DNA from: Corallococcus terminator
GTDB lineage: Bacteria; Myxococcota; Myxococcia; Myxococcales; Myxococcaceae
Reading direction: 5' to 3'
DNA: 47,337 nt
Assembly (NCBI RefSeq): GCF_003611635.1
Contig: NZ_RAVZ01000025.1
Span: 1 to 47,337, forward strand
The position numbers were made by a program, and so were the translations under genes. The notes under the pieces are model-generated. The model did not search any database. It saw only the letters and a list, made by a program, of their open reading frames with translations, and was not told the origin of the DNA. Below are positions 1 through 7,315 of the stretch, piece by piece; the stretch's first letter is position 1, and each line of letters begins with the position of its first letter.

Positions 1-596
1 GTCCGCAGGAGATGCAGGTTCCCCCGAAGCACACCGTGCTGGGCACCCCGTTGAAGGGGCCGGTGCCGGAAGGCTTCGAAGAGGCCGTCTTCGGCATGGG
101 CTGCTTCTGGGGGGTGGAGCGCAAGTTCTGGCAGGTGCCGGGGGTGTACTCCACGGCGGTGGGCTACGCGGGCGGGCTGACGCCGAACCCCACGTACGAG
201 GAGGTCTGCTCGGGCCTCACCGGCCACAACGAGGTGGTGCGCGTGGTGTACGACCCGAAGAAGGTCTCCTACGCGCAGCTCCTGAAGGTGTTCTGGGAGA
301 ACCACGACCCGACGCAGGGCATGCGCCAGGGCAATGACGCGGGCACCCAGTACCGCTCCGGCATCTACTACGCGAACGACGCCCAGAAGCGCGCTGCGGA
401 GGAGACGCAGCGCACGTTCCAGGCGGCGCTGCACGCGAAGGGTTTGGGCGACATCACGACGGAGCTCCTGCCGGCGCCGGCCTTCTATTACGCCGAGGAC
501 TACCACCAGCAGTACCTGCAGAAGAACCCGGACGGCTACTGCGGCGTCGGGGGCACGGGCGTCAGTTGCCCCATTGGCGTCGGCGTCAGCGCCTGA
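1..596 (+). CDS. msrA: Peptide-methionine (S)-S-oxide reductase MsrA, 5' end outside window
   Basis: Cytosolic repair enzyme that reduces the S-epimer of methionine sulfoxide in proteins. The catalytic Cys lies in the GCFWG motif, followed by typical family blocks (YAGG, HDPTQ, YRSG, DYHQQY). The first ATG is at 12, but the frame is open to the window edge (Pro-Gln-Glu before Met), and family members usually carry about 20 more residues before the VPPKH-like segment, so the true start is probably upstream of base 1. The C-terminus carries two cysteines (YCGVGG and SCPIG) that may act as resolving residues. A hairpin follows the stop. The family call is firm; the start is not visible. Confidence 0.95.
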   Translation, partial: PQEMQVPPKHTVLGTPLKGPVPEGFEEAVFGMGCFWGVERKFWQVPGVYSTAVGYAGGLTPNPTYEEVCSGLTGHNEVVRVVYDPKKVSYAQLLKVFWENHDPTQGMRQGNDAGTQYRSGIYYANDAQKRAAEETQRTFQAALHAKGLGDITTELLPAPAFYYAEDYHQQYLQKNPDGYCGVGGTGVSCPIGVGVSA

Positions 597-626
597 CGTG
601 AAGCACGCACCGTGAAGCAGGGCAGC

Positions 627-656
627 GGCGCGGATCCACCGTCACGGGTCCGCGCC
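627..656. terminator. Hairpin downstream of msrA
   Basis: The arms GGCGCGGATCC (627-637) and GGGTCCGCGCC (646-656) form an 11-bp stem with one G-U pair and an 8-nt loop, starting 31 bases after the msrA stop. No U-run follows, as is common for GC-rich myxobacterial terminators. It separates msrA from the M28 peptidase gene. Confidence 0.5.
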
Positions 657-708
657 CTCCCGCCACGCCGCGAGCAGCAAGGAAACCCGGTGATAGGGTC
701 GCGTTCTC

Positions 709-3024
709 GTGAACACGCGCCTCGCCAGTCTGTCGGCAGTGGTCCTCGTCGGGCTCACCCTCGCGTTCGCCCTGCGCTTCGCCTCGGCACCCACGGCCCT
801 GCCGGCCTCGGCGCCCGTGGAGGTGTTCTCCGCCGGGCGGGCCCGCGCGCACCTGGAGCACATCGCGGCGGTCCCGCACCCCGTCGGCTCGCGCGCACAC
901 CGCGAGGTGCGCGAGTACCTGCTGCGCGCCCTGCGCGAAGCGGGGGTGACGCCGGAAGTCCAGACGACCTCCGCCATCAACCCGAACCTGGGCACGGGCC
1001 GCTCCCTCCCGGGCGCCACGGTCCACAACGTGCTCGCCCACCTCAAAGGCGTGGAGGGAGGCAAGGCCGTCGCCATCGTCGCCCACTACGACTCCGTCCC
1101 CACCTCGCCCGGGGCCTCGGATGACGGGGCGGGCGTGGCGGCGATGCTCGAAACGCTGCGCGCGCTGCGCACCGGCCCCCCGCTTCGCAACGACATCCTC
1201 TTCGTCTTCACGGACGCGGAGGAGACGGGGCTCGTGGGCGCCAGGGCCTTCGCGCTCCAGCACCCGCTGGCGAAGCAGGTCGCCGTCGTCCTCAACTTCG
1301 AGGCTCGCGGTTCGCGCGGCCCGTCGCTGATGTTCCAGACGAGTCCCGACAACCGCTGGCTCATCGAACATCTGGCGCGCTCCGGGGCCCCCGTCCAGGC
1401 CAGCTCGCTCTTCGAAGAGACCTACCGGCAACTGCCCAACGACACGGACCTCAGCATCTTCCTGAGGGAGGGCACGCCGGGCCTCAACTTCGGCTTCATC
1501 GACGGGCTCATGCGCTACCACTCGAGCCTGGACGACCTGGCCCACCTGGACCCCGACAGCCTCCAGAATCACGGCGAGGTGATGCTCGCGCTCGCGCGAC
1601 ACCTGGGCCAGGACCCGCTGGAGCCCACCTCCACGGGGAGCGCCATCTACTTCAACGTCGGGCCCTTCCTCGTCCACCACGCGGCGTCCTGGGCGGTGCC
1701 CCTCGCGCTGCTGGCGCTCCTCGCCTGTGGGGCCGCCATCGCCGTGGGCCTGCGGCGGGGAGCGTTGCGCGCGCTCGGCGTCCTGAAGGGCCTGGGCGCG
1801 CTGCTCGCGACGACGGCGGGGAGCGCGGCGGTGATCCACGCCGCGTGGTGGCTCGTGCAGCTCATCGATGGGGGCTTGAGGGCCCTGCCCCAACGCGACG
1901 CCTACCAGGGCCCGCTCTTCATCGCGGGACTGCTGGCGCTGACGCTCGCGACGGTGGCGGGTCTCCAGGCCCTCTTCCTGCGCAAGGTGCGGCGGGCGGA
2001 GCTCGCGGCGGGCGCGCTCATCGCGTGGACGGTGCTGGGACTCGTCACCGCGTTCGTGGCGAGCGGCGTCAGCTACCTGTTCATCTGGCCCGTCGTCTTC
2101 GGCGCGCTGGGCCTCGGGTGGCGGTGGCGCGAACCGGGGGAGACGCTGACCTCGCGCACCCGCCTGATGCTGGCCGCGAGCGCCATCCCCGGTCTGTTGT
2201 TGTGGGTGCCGCTGGTGCCCAATTTCTACGTCGCCCTGACGCTCTGGCTGGTGGCGGTGGTGACGGCGGTGGTCGCGCCGTGGCTGGCATTGCTCCTGGC
2301 CCAGACGGTCGCGGAGCCCGTGCGCCTGGGCCGGACGGTGGCGCCGCTGTCCCTGGCGCTGGCCGGGGTGCTGCTGGGTGTGGGCGTGGTGCAGGAGCGC
2401 TTCGACGCGGATACTCCGCGCCCCAGCAGCGTCGCCTACGTCGCCGACGTCACGAGCGGCAAGGCGTACTGGCTCTCCAGCGACTCCGAGCCGGACGCCT
2501 GGGTCTCCCGCGTCCTCGGCGGCGAAGCCACGACACGCCGCATGGGCACCTACCTGCCCCTGTTGCCGAGGGACGTCCACGTGGCCCCCGCCCCGCTGCG
2601 GCCCCTCCTCGCGCCGGAGGTGCGGGTGGAGGACGACGAGACGCGGGACGGATTGCGCCGGCTCACGCTGCGGGTGACGTCGCGGCGGCAGGCGCCACAG
2701 CTCCAGCTCCAGCTTGGAGACGGCACGCCCCTGCGAGGCCTGTCCATCGCCGGCCACCGGCTGGAGCCCGAGGCCGTCACCCGCGTGCGCGAACGTGAGA
2801 CGGCCACGGTCATTCAGTTCTGGGACCCACCGCCCGAAGGCCTCGTGTTGGAGGTCTCCGTCCCCGAGGGCACCCGCGTGCGGCTGCGCGCGTCGGACCT
2901 GCGCTTCGACCTCTCCGAAGCCCCCGGCGCGCCCGGCGACCAGCGCCCGGCCAACACCATTCCTGTGCCGTTCTACTTCGGCGTCACGGACGAGACCCTG
3001 GTGGGCGGCGTCGGCGAATACTGA
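709..3024 (+). CDS. Membrane-anchored M28 family zinc peptidase
   Basis: Predicted zinc aminopeptidase facing the periplasm. An N-terminal membrane segment (about residues 7-24) precedes an M28 domain at about 40-300. Expected metal ligands are visible: His126 (VAHYDS), Asp138 (GASDDGAG), Glu171/Glu172 (DAEETG), Asp245 (NDTD) and His271 (MRYHSS). Residues 315-575 hold about eight hydrophobic segments, then a soluble C-terminal domain of about 190 residues, which resembles large M28 proteins of the Fxna/ER-metallopeptidase type. Translation starts at GTG 709; no nearby ATG fits. Length is 771 aa. It is probably monocistronic, lying between the msrA hairpin and a 353-base gap. The physiological substrate is unknown. 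Confidence 0.9.
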   Translation: MNTRLASLSAVVLVGLTLAFALRFASAPTALPASAPVEVFSAGRARAHLEHIAAVPHPVGSRAHREVREYLLRALREAGVTPEVQTTSAINPNLGTGRSLPGATVHNVLAHLKGVEGGKAVAIVAHYDSVPTSPGASDDGAGVAAMLETLRALRTGPPLRNDILFVFTDAEETGLVGARAFALQHPLAKQVAVVLNFEARGSRGPSLMFQTSPDNRWLIEHLARSGAPVQASSLFEETYRQLPNDTDLSIFLREGTPGLNFGFIDGLMRYHSSLDDLAHLDPDSLQNHGEVMLALARHLGQDPLEPTSTGSAIYFNVGPFLVHHAASWAVPLALLALLACGAAIAVGLRRGALRALGVLKGLGALLATTAGSAAVIHAAWWLVQLIDGGLRALPQRDAYQGPLFIAGLLALTLATVAGLQALFLRKVRRAELAAGALIAWTVLGLVTAFVASGVSYLFIWPVVFGALGLGWRWREPGETLTSRTRLMLAASAIPGLLLWVPLVPNFYVALTLWLVAVVTAVVAPWLALLLAQTVAEPVRLGRTVAPLSLALAGVLLGVGVVQERFDADTPRPSSVAYVADVTSGKAYWLSSDSEPDAWVSRVLGGEATTRRMGTYLPLLPRDVHVAPAPLRPLLAPEVRVEDDETRDGLRRLTLRVTSRRQAPQLQLQLGDGTPLRGLSIAGHRLEPEAVTRVRERETATVIQFWDPPPEGLVLEVSVPEGTRVRLRASDLRFDLSEAPGAPGDQRPANTIPVPFYFGVTDETLVGGVGEY

Positions 3025-3124
3025 AGCGGGACGCGGTCAGATGACGTTGCGCCCGTGACCCGTGCGGCGGCGCTGGATCAGCCTCTGACACCAGGGAGCA
3101 CCGCGCTTGTTCATGGTGAAGGAA

Positions 3125-3143
3125 CCGCAGCTTTCAGCTGCGG
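3125..3143. repeat. Perfect hairpin at left edge of accessory insert
   Basis: CCGCAGCT (3125-3132), loop TTC, AGCTGCGG (3136-3143). It lies about 100 bases after the M28 peptidase stop, with no U-run. It could be a terminator for that gene or a boundary structure of the inserted cassette. Confidence 0.5.
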
Positions 3144-3170
3144 GCATCTCTTCCCATGGAAGACAGGAAT

Positions 3171-3184
3171 AGCGCCCGGAAGGC
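3171..3184 (+). repeat. 14-base direct repeat, left copy
   Basis: AGCGCCCGGAAGGC occurs here and again at 5905-5918, so the two copies bracket the OLD-S24 gene. Each copy lies near a small GCAGC/GCTGC hairpin. This may mark cassette ends, or may be chance. Confidence 0.45.
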
Positions 3185-3293
3185 GCAGGCAAAAGCTGCC
3201 CCTATAGGTTGCGCGCCTTCGGTTCACCATCCCCACCAAGAGGTATGGCCCTTACGGCGGCCCTGGGTAACCTCTGGCATCGCAGAGAAGAGT

Positions 3294-3312
3294 GCGGACA
3301 GACGTCGTCCGC
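3294..3312. promoter_or_regulatory. Dyad upstream of OLD-S24 gene, possible operator
   Basis: GCGGAC (3294-3299) and GTCCGC (3307-3312) form a perfect dyad around a 7-base centre, about 65 bases before the start codon. It could bind a regulator or fold in the leader RNA; no specific regulator family is recognised. Confidence 0.3.
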
Positions 3313-3377
3313 GAAGCCGGGCATCTCGCTCACTCGCAAGAACGCTCAGTCACTCCGCGATTCAAAGGAACGACCTC

Positions 3378-5882
3378 ATGAGGCTGGACCGGGTGGTCAT
3401 CAGGAACTTCAAGTCCATCAAATCGATCGACCTCCAGGTTCCCCAGAAGGACGAGCACCGTCAGGGCTCCGCCGACTTCCTCTCGATCGTGGGGGAAAAC
3501 AACGCAGGGAAGTCGTCCATCATGGAGGCCATACGCCTCGCTTGTACGGCCGCCTCGAAAGCAGGTCTGGATCAGTTTCCAGGCATCGACCCGGGAAACG
3601 GGCCCATCGAGATGGAGCTGGCGTTCGACCAACTCAACGAAAACGACCGGAACTCACCTGCCGTCGCGGGAAACACCTTCACGGAAGACGGACGGGAAAA
3701 GTACCGACTCAAGCGGATCTGGAAGACGCCTGGAGCCGCCTCTGAGAACTCGTCATACAATCCCAACCGCCCACCGACGGTTCATCTAACGGGCTGGACT
3801 GGCAAAAAAACCCTCAAAACGCTTCTTGAAGCGGACGAACGCTGGAAGCCCATCCTCGAGCTCGTCACCAAGGAGAACTCCGGCCCCAGACCGCCCATTG
3901 ACATGCTCATCCAGGCGGCGAAGAAGCTCGACTCGCCACTGCTGGAGACCCATCCGCAAGAACCGTGGGCGCCCTATCAGGGAAGCAGCGCGTCCCATCT
4001 TGAAGCCATCCTGCCCAGCGTCATCTACGTTCCAGCGCTTCGTGAAACCAGCGAAGAAGCAGACGTAGGCATGAAACAATCTTCGATTCGAAAAATCGTG
4101 AACTCCCTCTTTGAACAGCAACTCGCAGGCCACGAGAGGGTCATCCGGTTCAGGTCCGCGGCAATCGAACTCCAGGATCTTTTCGCCACAGATGGCAAAC
4201 ATCGGATCGTGACTTCCATTGAGGAGCAGATCACGGCGAAGTTCAAGGAACTCATCAACATTGGTGCTGAGCTCAAGTTCAGCGCTCCGGATGTGATGTC
4301 GGATCTCGCGAACAGCACCGAGTTCAGGGTCCTGGATGGGGGCTTGTCCACCACGCCGGACAATCAAGGCCATGGAGCACAGCGCTCCATCGTGCTGGCA
4401 CTTCTCCAGATGTACGCAGAGCAGCTCCGGAAGAGCACTGCGCGTGAGCAGCATCCCATGTTGTTCCTGATCGAAGAACCGGAAATCTACCTGCACCCTG
4501 CCATGTGCCGAAGGATGCGCGACACGCTGCTGAAAATCTCCCGAAGCGGCGCCGGTCAGGTCATCTGCACAACGCACTCCCCCGTCTTCCTGGACCTCGC
4601 CGACCGTCACGACGGCATCGTCATCTTGAGGAAGAAGGCGGCGGCTCCGGTCGCCACACAACGAACCCGTGACGTGTTCGACCAGACCGAAGGCGACAAG
4701 GAGCAGCGCGCGCGGCTCCGGATGCTCTTGACCTTCGATCCCGCAGTCAACGAAGCATTCTTCTCGGAGCAGGTCTGCCTTGTCGAAGGAGACTGCGAGA
4801 TCGCCGCCGTCGAAGCGGTCGCCAGAAGGCTCGAAAAAGAAGGAAGCATCAGCTGGTCCAAATACCTTCTGGCCAGGCGCATGGTCACCCTTATCAACTG
4901 CCGGGGGAAATGGACCATCCCTGCCTTCCAGAAGGTGCTCAGGGCTTTCGACATCAACTATCGCGTCATCTACGACCTGGACGTGGGAGCCCAGGCCAAC
5001 CAGGCCAACTCCCAGATCAACAACCTCTTGTCGGGAAATGACCAGAGCCTGCCGCATGACCCGAACTTCGAGGAGTTCATTTTCGGCAAGCACTGGCGGA
5101 GCGACAAGCCCTGGCTCGCCACGAAGACCATCAATGAGGCTCCGCAACTCAATCCGCGACTCATCGCATTCTTCGAGTTCGCAATCGGGCAATCCATTTC
5201 GGACCTGAAGCCGGACGCAGTGCCGCCAGCCCCTGAGCACACAGACGCTCCGCAACTTCGAAGGCCCCACCGGCGAAACCTCCGGGGAAAGCTCAAGGAA
5301 CTCAAGGTTCCGGCGCAGGTCATCCAGTCAGCGCGACGTGTGGAGCAACTGTTCCGAGTCGCCGCAGGGCCAAATTTCGCCACACGCCCAGACTCCGATT
5401 CACCCTTGCAGCAACTGGAAGGAACGAAGATCGATGCATTCGCCATCGTTACAGGCACATCCATGGCGGACACCCTGCATGACAACGACATCGTCGCGCT
5501 CAAGTTCCTCGACAAGGTCTTCCTGGAGCCAGTGCACTCGACCGACCTTCCCTTCAATGCTGCGATCCCAAGCCTCATTGAGAACGACGGCATCTACGTG
5601 TTGGCGGCGAACGATGACATCGATCAAAAATCGTACACCATGAAACGCGTCAGGATTTCCACCCGCACAGGCGGAGCATGGCTCGGAAATATCTCCGCGG
5701 ACAACCCGGACACGAACTGGGGTGACCGCGGTCATTTCGAGATCCGCAAGACGGATCGCGTCCACTTCGCGGCGCAAGTCATCGGAGTCGTTCGAAGAGA
5801 CGAACTGGAAGGGTTCTCCCCGGAGGCCCTGGGGTTGACCACCATCTCAATGGAGCAGGAGACCGCCTTCGAAGAAGATTGA
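3378..5882 (+). CDS. OLD-family ATPase/TOPRIM nuclease fused to a LexA-like S24 peptidase domain
   Basis: Predicted 834-aa anti-phage type nuclease. Residues 1-430 are an SMC/ABC-like ATPase: Walker A GENNAGKSS at 39-47, an ABC-signature region near DGGLS, Walker B LFLIEEPE at 362-369, H-loop His400 (TTHSP). Residues about 465-600 form the TOPRIM nuclease with VEGD (Glu470) and DLD (Asp533, Asp535). OLD proteins usually end soon after this. Here about 200 residues follow, ending in a peptidase S24/LexA-like domain (about 680-820): GTSM with Ser695, YTMKR with Lys756, a SADNP segment and a closing VIGVVRR. Ala663-Gly664, in RVAAG, lies 32 residues before the serine, as in LexA self-cleavage. 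ATG 3378 has AAAGGA 8 bases upstream; an earlier in-frame ATG at 3156 lacks support. AT-richer codons than its neighbours suggest transfer. The nuclease family call is firm, the S24 call is good, autoproteolysis is inferred. Confidence 0.85.
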   Translation: MRLDRVVIRNFKSIKSIDLQVPQKDEHRQGSADFLSIVGENNAGKSSIMEAIRLACTAASKAGLDQFPGIDPGNGPIEMELAFDQLNENDRNSPAVAGNTFTEDGREKYRLKRIWKTPGAASENSSYNPNRPPTVHLTGWTGKKTLKTLLEADERWKPILELVTKENSGPRPPIDMLIQAAKKLDSPLLETHPQEPWAPYQGSSASHLEAILPSVIYVPALRETSEEADVGMKQSSIRKIVNSLFEQQLAGHERVIRFRSAAIELQDLFATDGKHRIVTSIEEQITAKFKELINIGAELKFSAPDVMSDLANSTEFRVLDGGLSTTPDNQGHGAQRSIVLALLQMYAEQLRKSTAREQHPMLFLIEEPEIYLHPAMCRRMRDTLLKISRSGAGQVICTTHSPVFLDLADRHDGIVILRKKAAAPVATQRTRDVFDQTEGDKEQRARLRMLLTFDPAVNEAFFSEQVCLVEGDCEIAAVEAVARRLEKEGSISWSKYLLARRMVTLINCRGKWTIPAFQKVLRAFDINYRVIYDLDVGAQANQANSQINNLLSGNDQSLPHDPNFEEFIFGKHWRSDKPWLATKTINEAPQLNPRLIAFFEFAIGQSISDLKPDAVPPAPEHTDAPQLRRPHRRNLRGKLKELKVPAQVIQSARRVEQLFRVAAGPNFATRPDSDSPLQQLEGTKIDAFAIVTGTSMADTLHDNDIVALKFLDKVFLEPVHSTDLPFNAAIPSLIENDGIYVLAANDDIDQKSYTMKRVRISTRTGGAWLGNISADNPDTNWGDRGHFEIRKTDRVHFAAQVIGVVRRDELEGFSPEALGLTTISMEQETAFEED

Positions 5883-5904
5883 ACCGTCCCAACAAGACCG
5901 GCAC

Positions 5905-5918
5905 AGCGCCCGGAAGGC
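5905..5918 (+). repeat. 14-base direct repeat, right copy
   Basis: Perfect second copy of AGCGCCCGGAAGGC, 22 bases after the OLD-S24 stop. A small hairpin, GCTGC-atc-GCAGC, follows at 5924-5936. Confidence 0.45.
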
Positions 5919-5991
5919 ACGGAGCTGCATCGCAGCGATAGCCGGAACAGGTCCATGCTTCTTGACCCACGAGCACCGACTGGAGGCGAGC

Positions 5992-6312
5992 ATGCTTTAC
6001 TTGGTTGTCCATCACCACCAAGACCGGAGTCAGCCCTGGATCAACAAATGGATCGACGATGACAGGGTCAAGACCATCACCACGACGCGGGAGATTGGTC
6101 GCCACTGCGAAAAGGCCGCCCAATCGGGTGAGCGGATTCGATTCCACCGGTGTGGCTACGGCACGTCTGGGCCGCTGATCTGTGCCGAAGCGAGAGTCGC
6201 CTCCGTCGAAGCCGTGGACAAGACGATGTACCTCGTGCACTTCGATGAGCACATCGTGCTGCAGGTAGCGTCACAGGCCATTCCCCAAGGAACCAGCTGG
6301 TATCGATTATGA
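5992..6312 (+). CDS. Small protein of unknown function downstream of OLD-S24
   Basis: The 106-aa product is not recognised. It opens with a beta-strand-like MLYLVVHHH, has a WINKWIDDD segment, and continues with ERIRFHRCGYG, LICAEARV and a final strand-rich part. The pattern (short strands, a G-rich turn, an EARV strand) is loosely like small PUA/ASCH-type folds, but that is a guess. There are no membrane segments. GGAGG at 5982-5986 fixes the start at ATG 5992 rather than an upstream in-frame ATG at 5962. It lies 109 bases after the OLD-S24 gene on the same strand and shares its lower GC, so the two may be one module. Its stop is followed in the same frame by the oxidoreductase remnant. Confidence 0.7.
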   Translation: MLYLVVHHHQDRSQPWINKWIDDDRVKTITTTREIGRHCEKAAQSGERIRFHRCGYGTSGPLICAEARVASVEAVDKTMYLVHFDEHIVLQVASQAIPQGTSWYRL

Positions 6313-6351
6313 AAATTTCCGAAAGGACAGGCATGGATTTCAAAAAGGCCT

Positions 6352-6573
6352 GACGCGGGCATCTACTGCCTCAGTGCCGCGCGCTACCTGAGCGGCGAGG
6401 AGCCCATTGAGAGGCAGGGCTTCAGCCAGAGCACGCCCGGAGAAGAAGGTCTCGCCGACGTGCTCATCATCGAAGCGCTCTACCACTCCTCGCGCGAGGG
6501 CAAGGCCGTGAAGCTGGAGGCACCGAAGAAGCTGGATGCCTTCCGGGGCCCTCCTCCGAAGGAAGAGGGCTGA
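6352..6573 (+). pseudogene. 3' remnant of a Gfo/Idh/MocA family oxidoreductase
   Basis: About 73 codons reading DAGIYCLSAARYL and later EEGLADVLIIEALYHSS and KAVKL, which match the C-terminal parts of NAD(P)-dependent Gfo/Idh/MocA oxidoreductases (a D-x-G-x-Y-x-x-N/S-A-A-R-Y block and the final E-G-L-A-D helix). The Rossmann domain and catalytic region are missing, and no plausible start codon or ribosome site precedes the fragment. It begins where the lower-GC insert ends, so the insert probably replaced or disrupted the 5' part of an ancestral gene. GC returns to the local norm within the fragment. Confidence 0.7.
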
Positions 6574-6630
6574 AACCTCACGCGGCGCGCGTCACGGGCG
6601 CGGAGGGATTGAGTGCCCCGCCCATCGCCC

Positions 6631-6661
6631 GGGGTCGCATGCCGGTTCGGCATGCGACCCC
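6631..6661. terminator. Strong hairpin between convergent genes
   Basis: GGGGTCGCATGCCG (6631-6644), loop GTT, CGGCATGCGACCCC (6648-6661): a perfect 14-bp stem. It sits between the oxidoreductase remnant (plus) and the Mpo1-like gene (minus), where a bidirectional terminator would be expected. Confidence 0.7.
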
Positions 6662-6693
6662 ATTCCACACGGCGCGAGCAGAAGGAGAACCGA

Positions 6694-7068
6694 CTACCGG
6701 ACCTCGGCCTGGGCCGAAGCCACCGGGACCGGAACCGGACGGCCTGCCCAGGCGCGCTCCAAGTGCGGAGCGAGCTGGCCGGCGGCCATCAGCGCCGCCA
6801 TGCGGAGGTCGGAGACGAACGACCAGAGCGGGTACTTGAAGCTCGCCGGACGGTTGTTCTCGATCTTGAAGTGGCTGAACCACGCGAAGCCATAGGCGGC
6901 CACCAGCGCGGCGGGAATCAGCGCCCCGCGTCCGGTGACAGCGGCCGTCACGCCCAGACACACGCCCAGGCTGGTCCCGGTGAAGTGCAGCCAGCGTGTC
7001 GACGGCTGCGAGTGCTCGCGCAGGTAGAACGGCCAGAACTCGGCATAGGTCTGGATGCGATCGGACAT
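6694..7068 (-). CDS. Mpo1-like / DUF962 membrane protein
   Basis: The 124-aa protein belongs to the DUF962 (Mpo1-like) family, named for a yeast 2-hydroxy fatty acid dioxygenase. Visible family marks are the N-terminal FWPFYLREHS, a His in RWLHFTGT, a hydrophobic hairpin at about 33-62, and the conserved HFKIENNRPASFKYPLWS block. These His and acidic residues are proposed iron ligands in the fungal enzyme; activity in bacteria is inferred. Start is ATG 7068. It is transcribed away from the next gene, with a 247-base divergent gap (7069-7315) in which no specific site was recognised. Confidence 0.85.
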   Translation of the reverse strand: MSDRIQTYAEFWPFYLREHSQPSTRWLHFTGTSLGVCLGVTAAVTGRGALIPAALVAAYGFAWFSHFKIENNRPASFKYPLWSFVSDLRMAALMAAGQLAPHLERAWAGRPVPVPVASAQAEVR

Positions 7069-7315
7069 GAGGTGAAGTTGTGTCCAGACCCAGGCCTCCC
7101 GTCAACCCACACCGGCATTCAGGATGCCCGCACCGACACCGGTCGGCCCTCGGGTCCCGGCAACCCGAGCGGACCCGTTGGCTGGAAGGCAGCCGGGCAG
7201 GCCTCGACGCAGCCCGTCGTTTTCGGCCGGCTCCAGAACAATCCGGTGTCGACAGTCCAGGGGCGGGCTCGGAGAAGCGCGGGGTGCGCGTGTCGTGAAA
7301 GACTCGGGTCCGCGC

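Larger units (their letters stand above)
3025..3377. other. Intergenic leader before the OLD-S24 gene
   Basis: This 353-base stretch holds no convincing gene. The OLD frame is open back to an ATG at 3156, but the codons before 3378 look non-coding and ATG 3378 has a good ribosome site. The region contains a perfect 8-bp hairpin (3125-3143), one copy of a 14-base direct repeat (3171-3184) and a perfect 6-bp dyad (3294-3312), and marks the left edge of the lower-GC accessory insert. No clear promoter was recognised. Confidence 0.6.

Noticed and set aside
586-2757. A 723-codon open frame on the minus strand across the M28 peptidase gene
   Set aside because: The opposite strand encodes a full peptidase with metal ligands and helices; the antisense translation is Arg/Gly/His-rich, as expected for a GC-bias shadow.
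3156-3377. N-terminal extension of the OLD-S24 protein to ATG 3156
   Set aside because: The added 74 residues are Arg/Ser-rich and OLD proteins start with the RNFKSI strand; ATG 3378 has its own ribosome site.
3025-3377. Retron or other reverse-transcriptase system around the OLD gene
   Set aside because: Some retrons use OLD-like effectors, but no reverse transcriptase gene is present and the leader shows no msr/msd-like pattern I could support.
3378-5882. Gabija (GajA) assignment for the OLD-family protein
   Set aside because: No UvrD-like GajB helicase gene lies next to it, and the C-terminal S24-like domain is not part of GajA.
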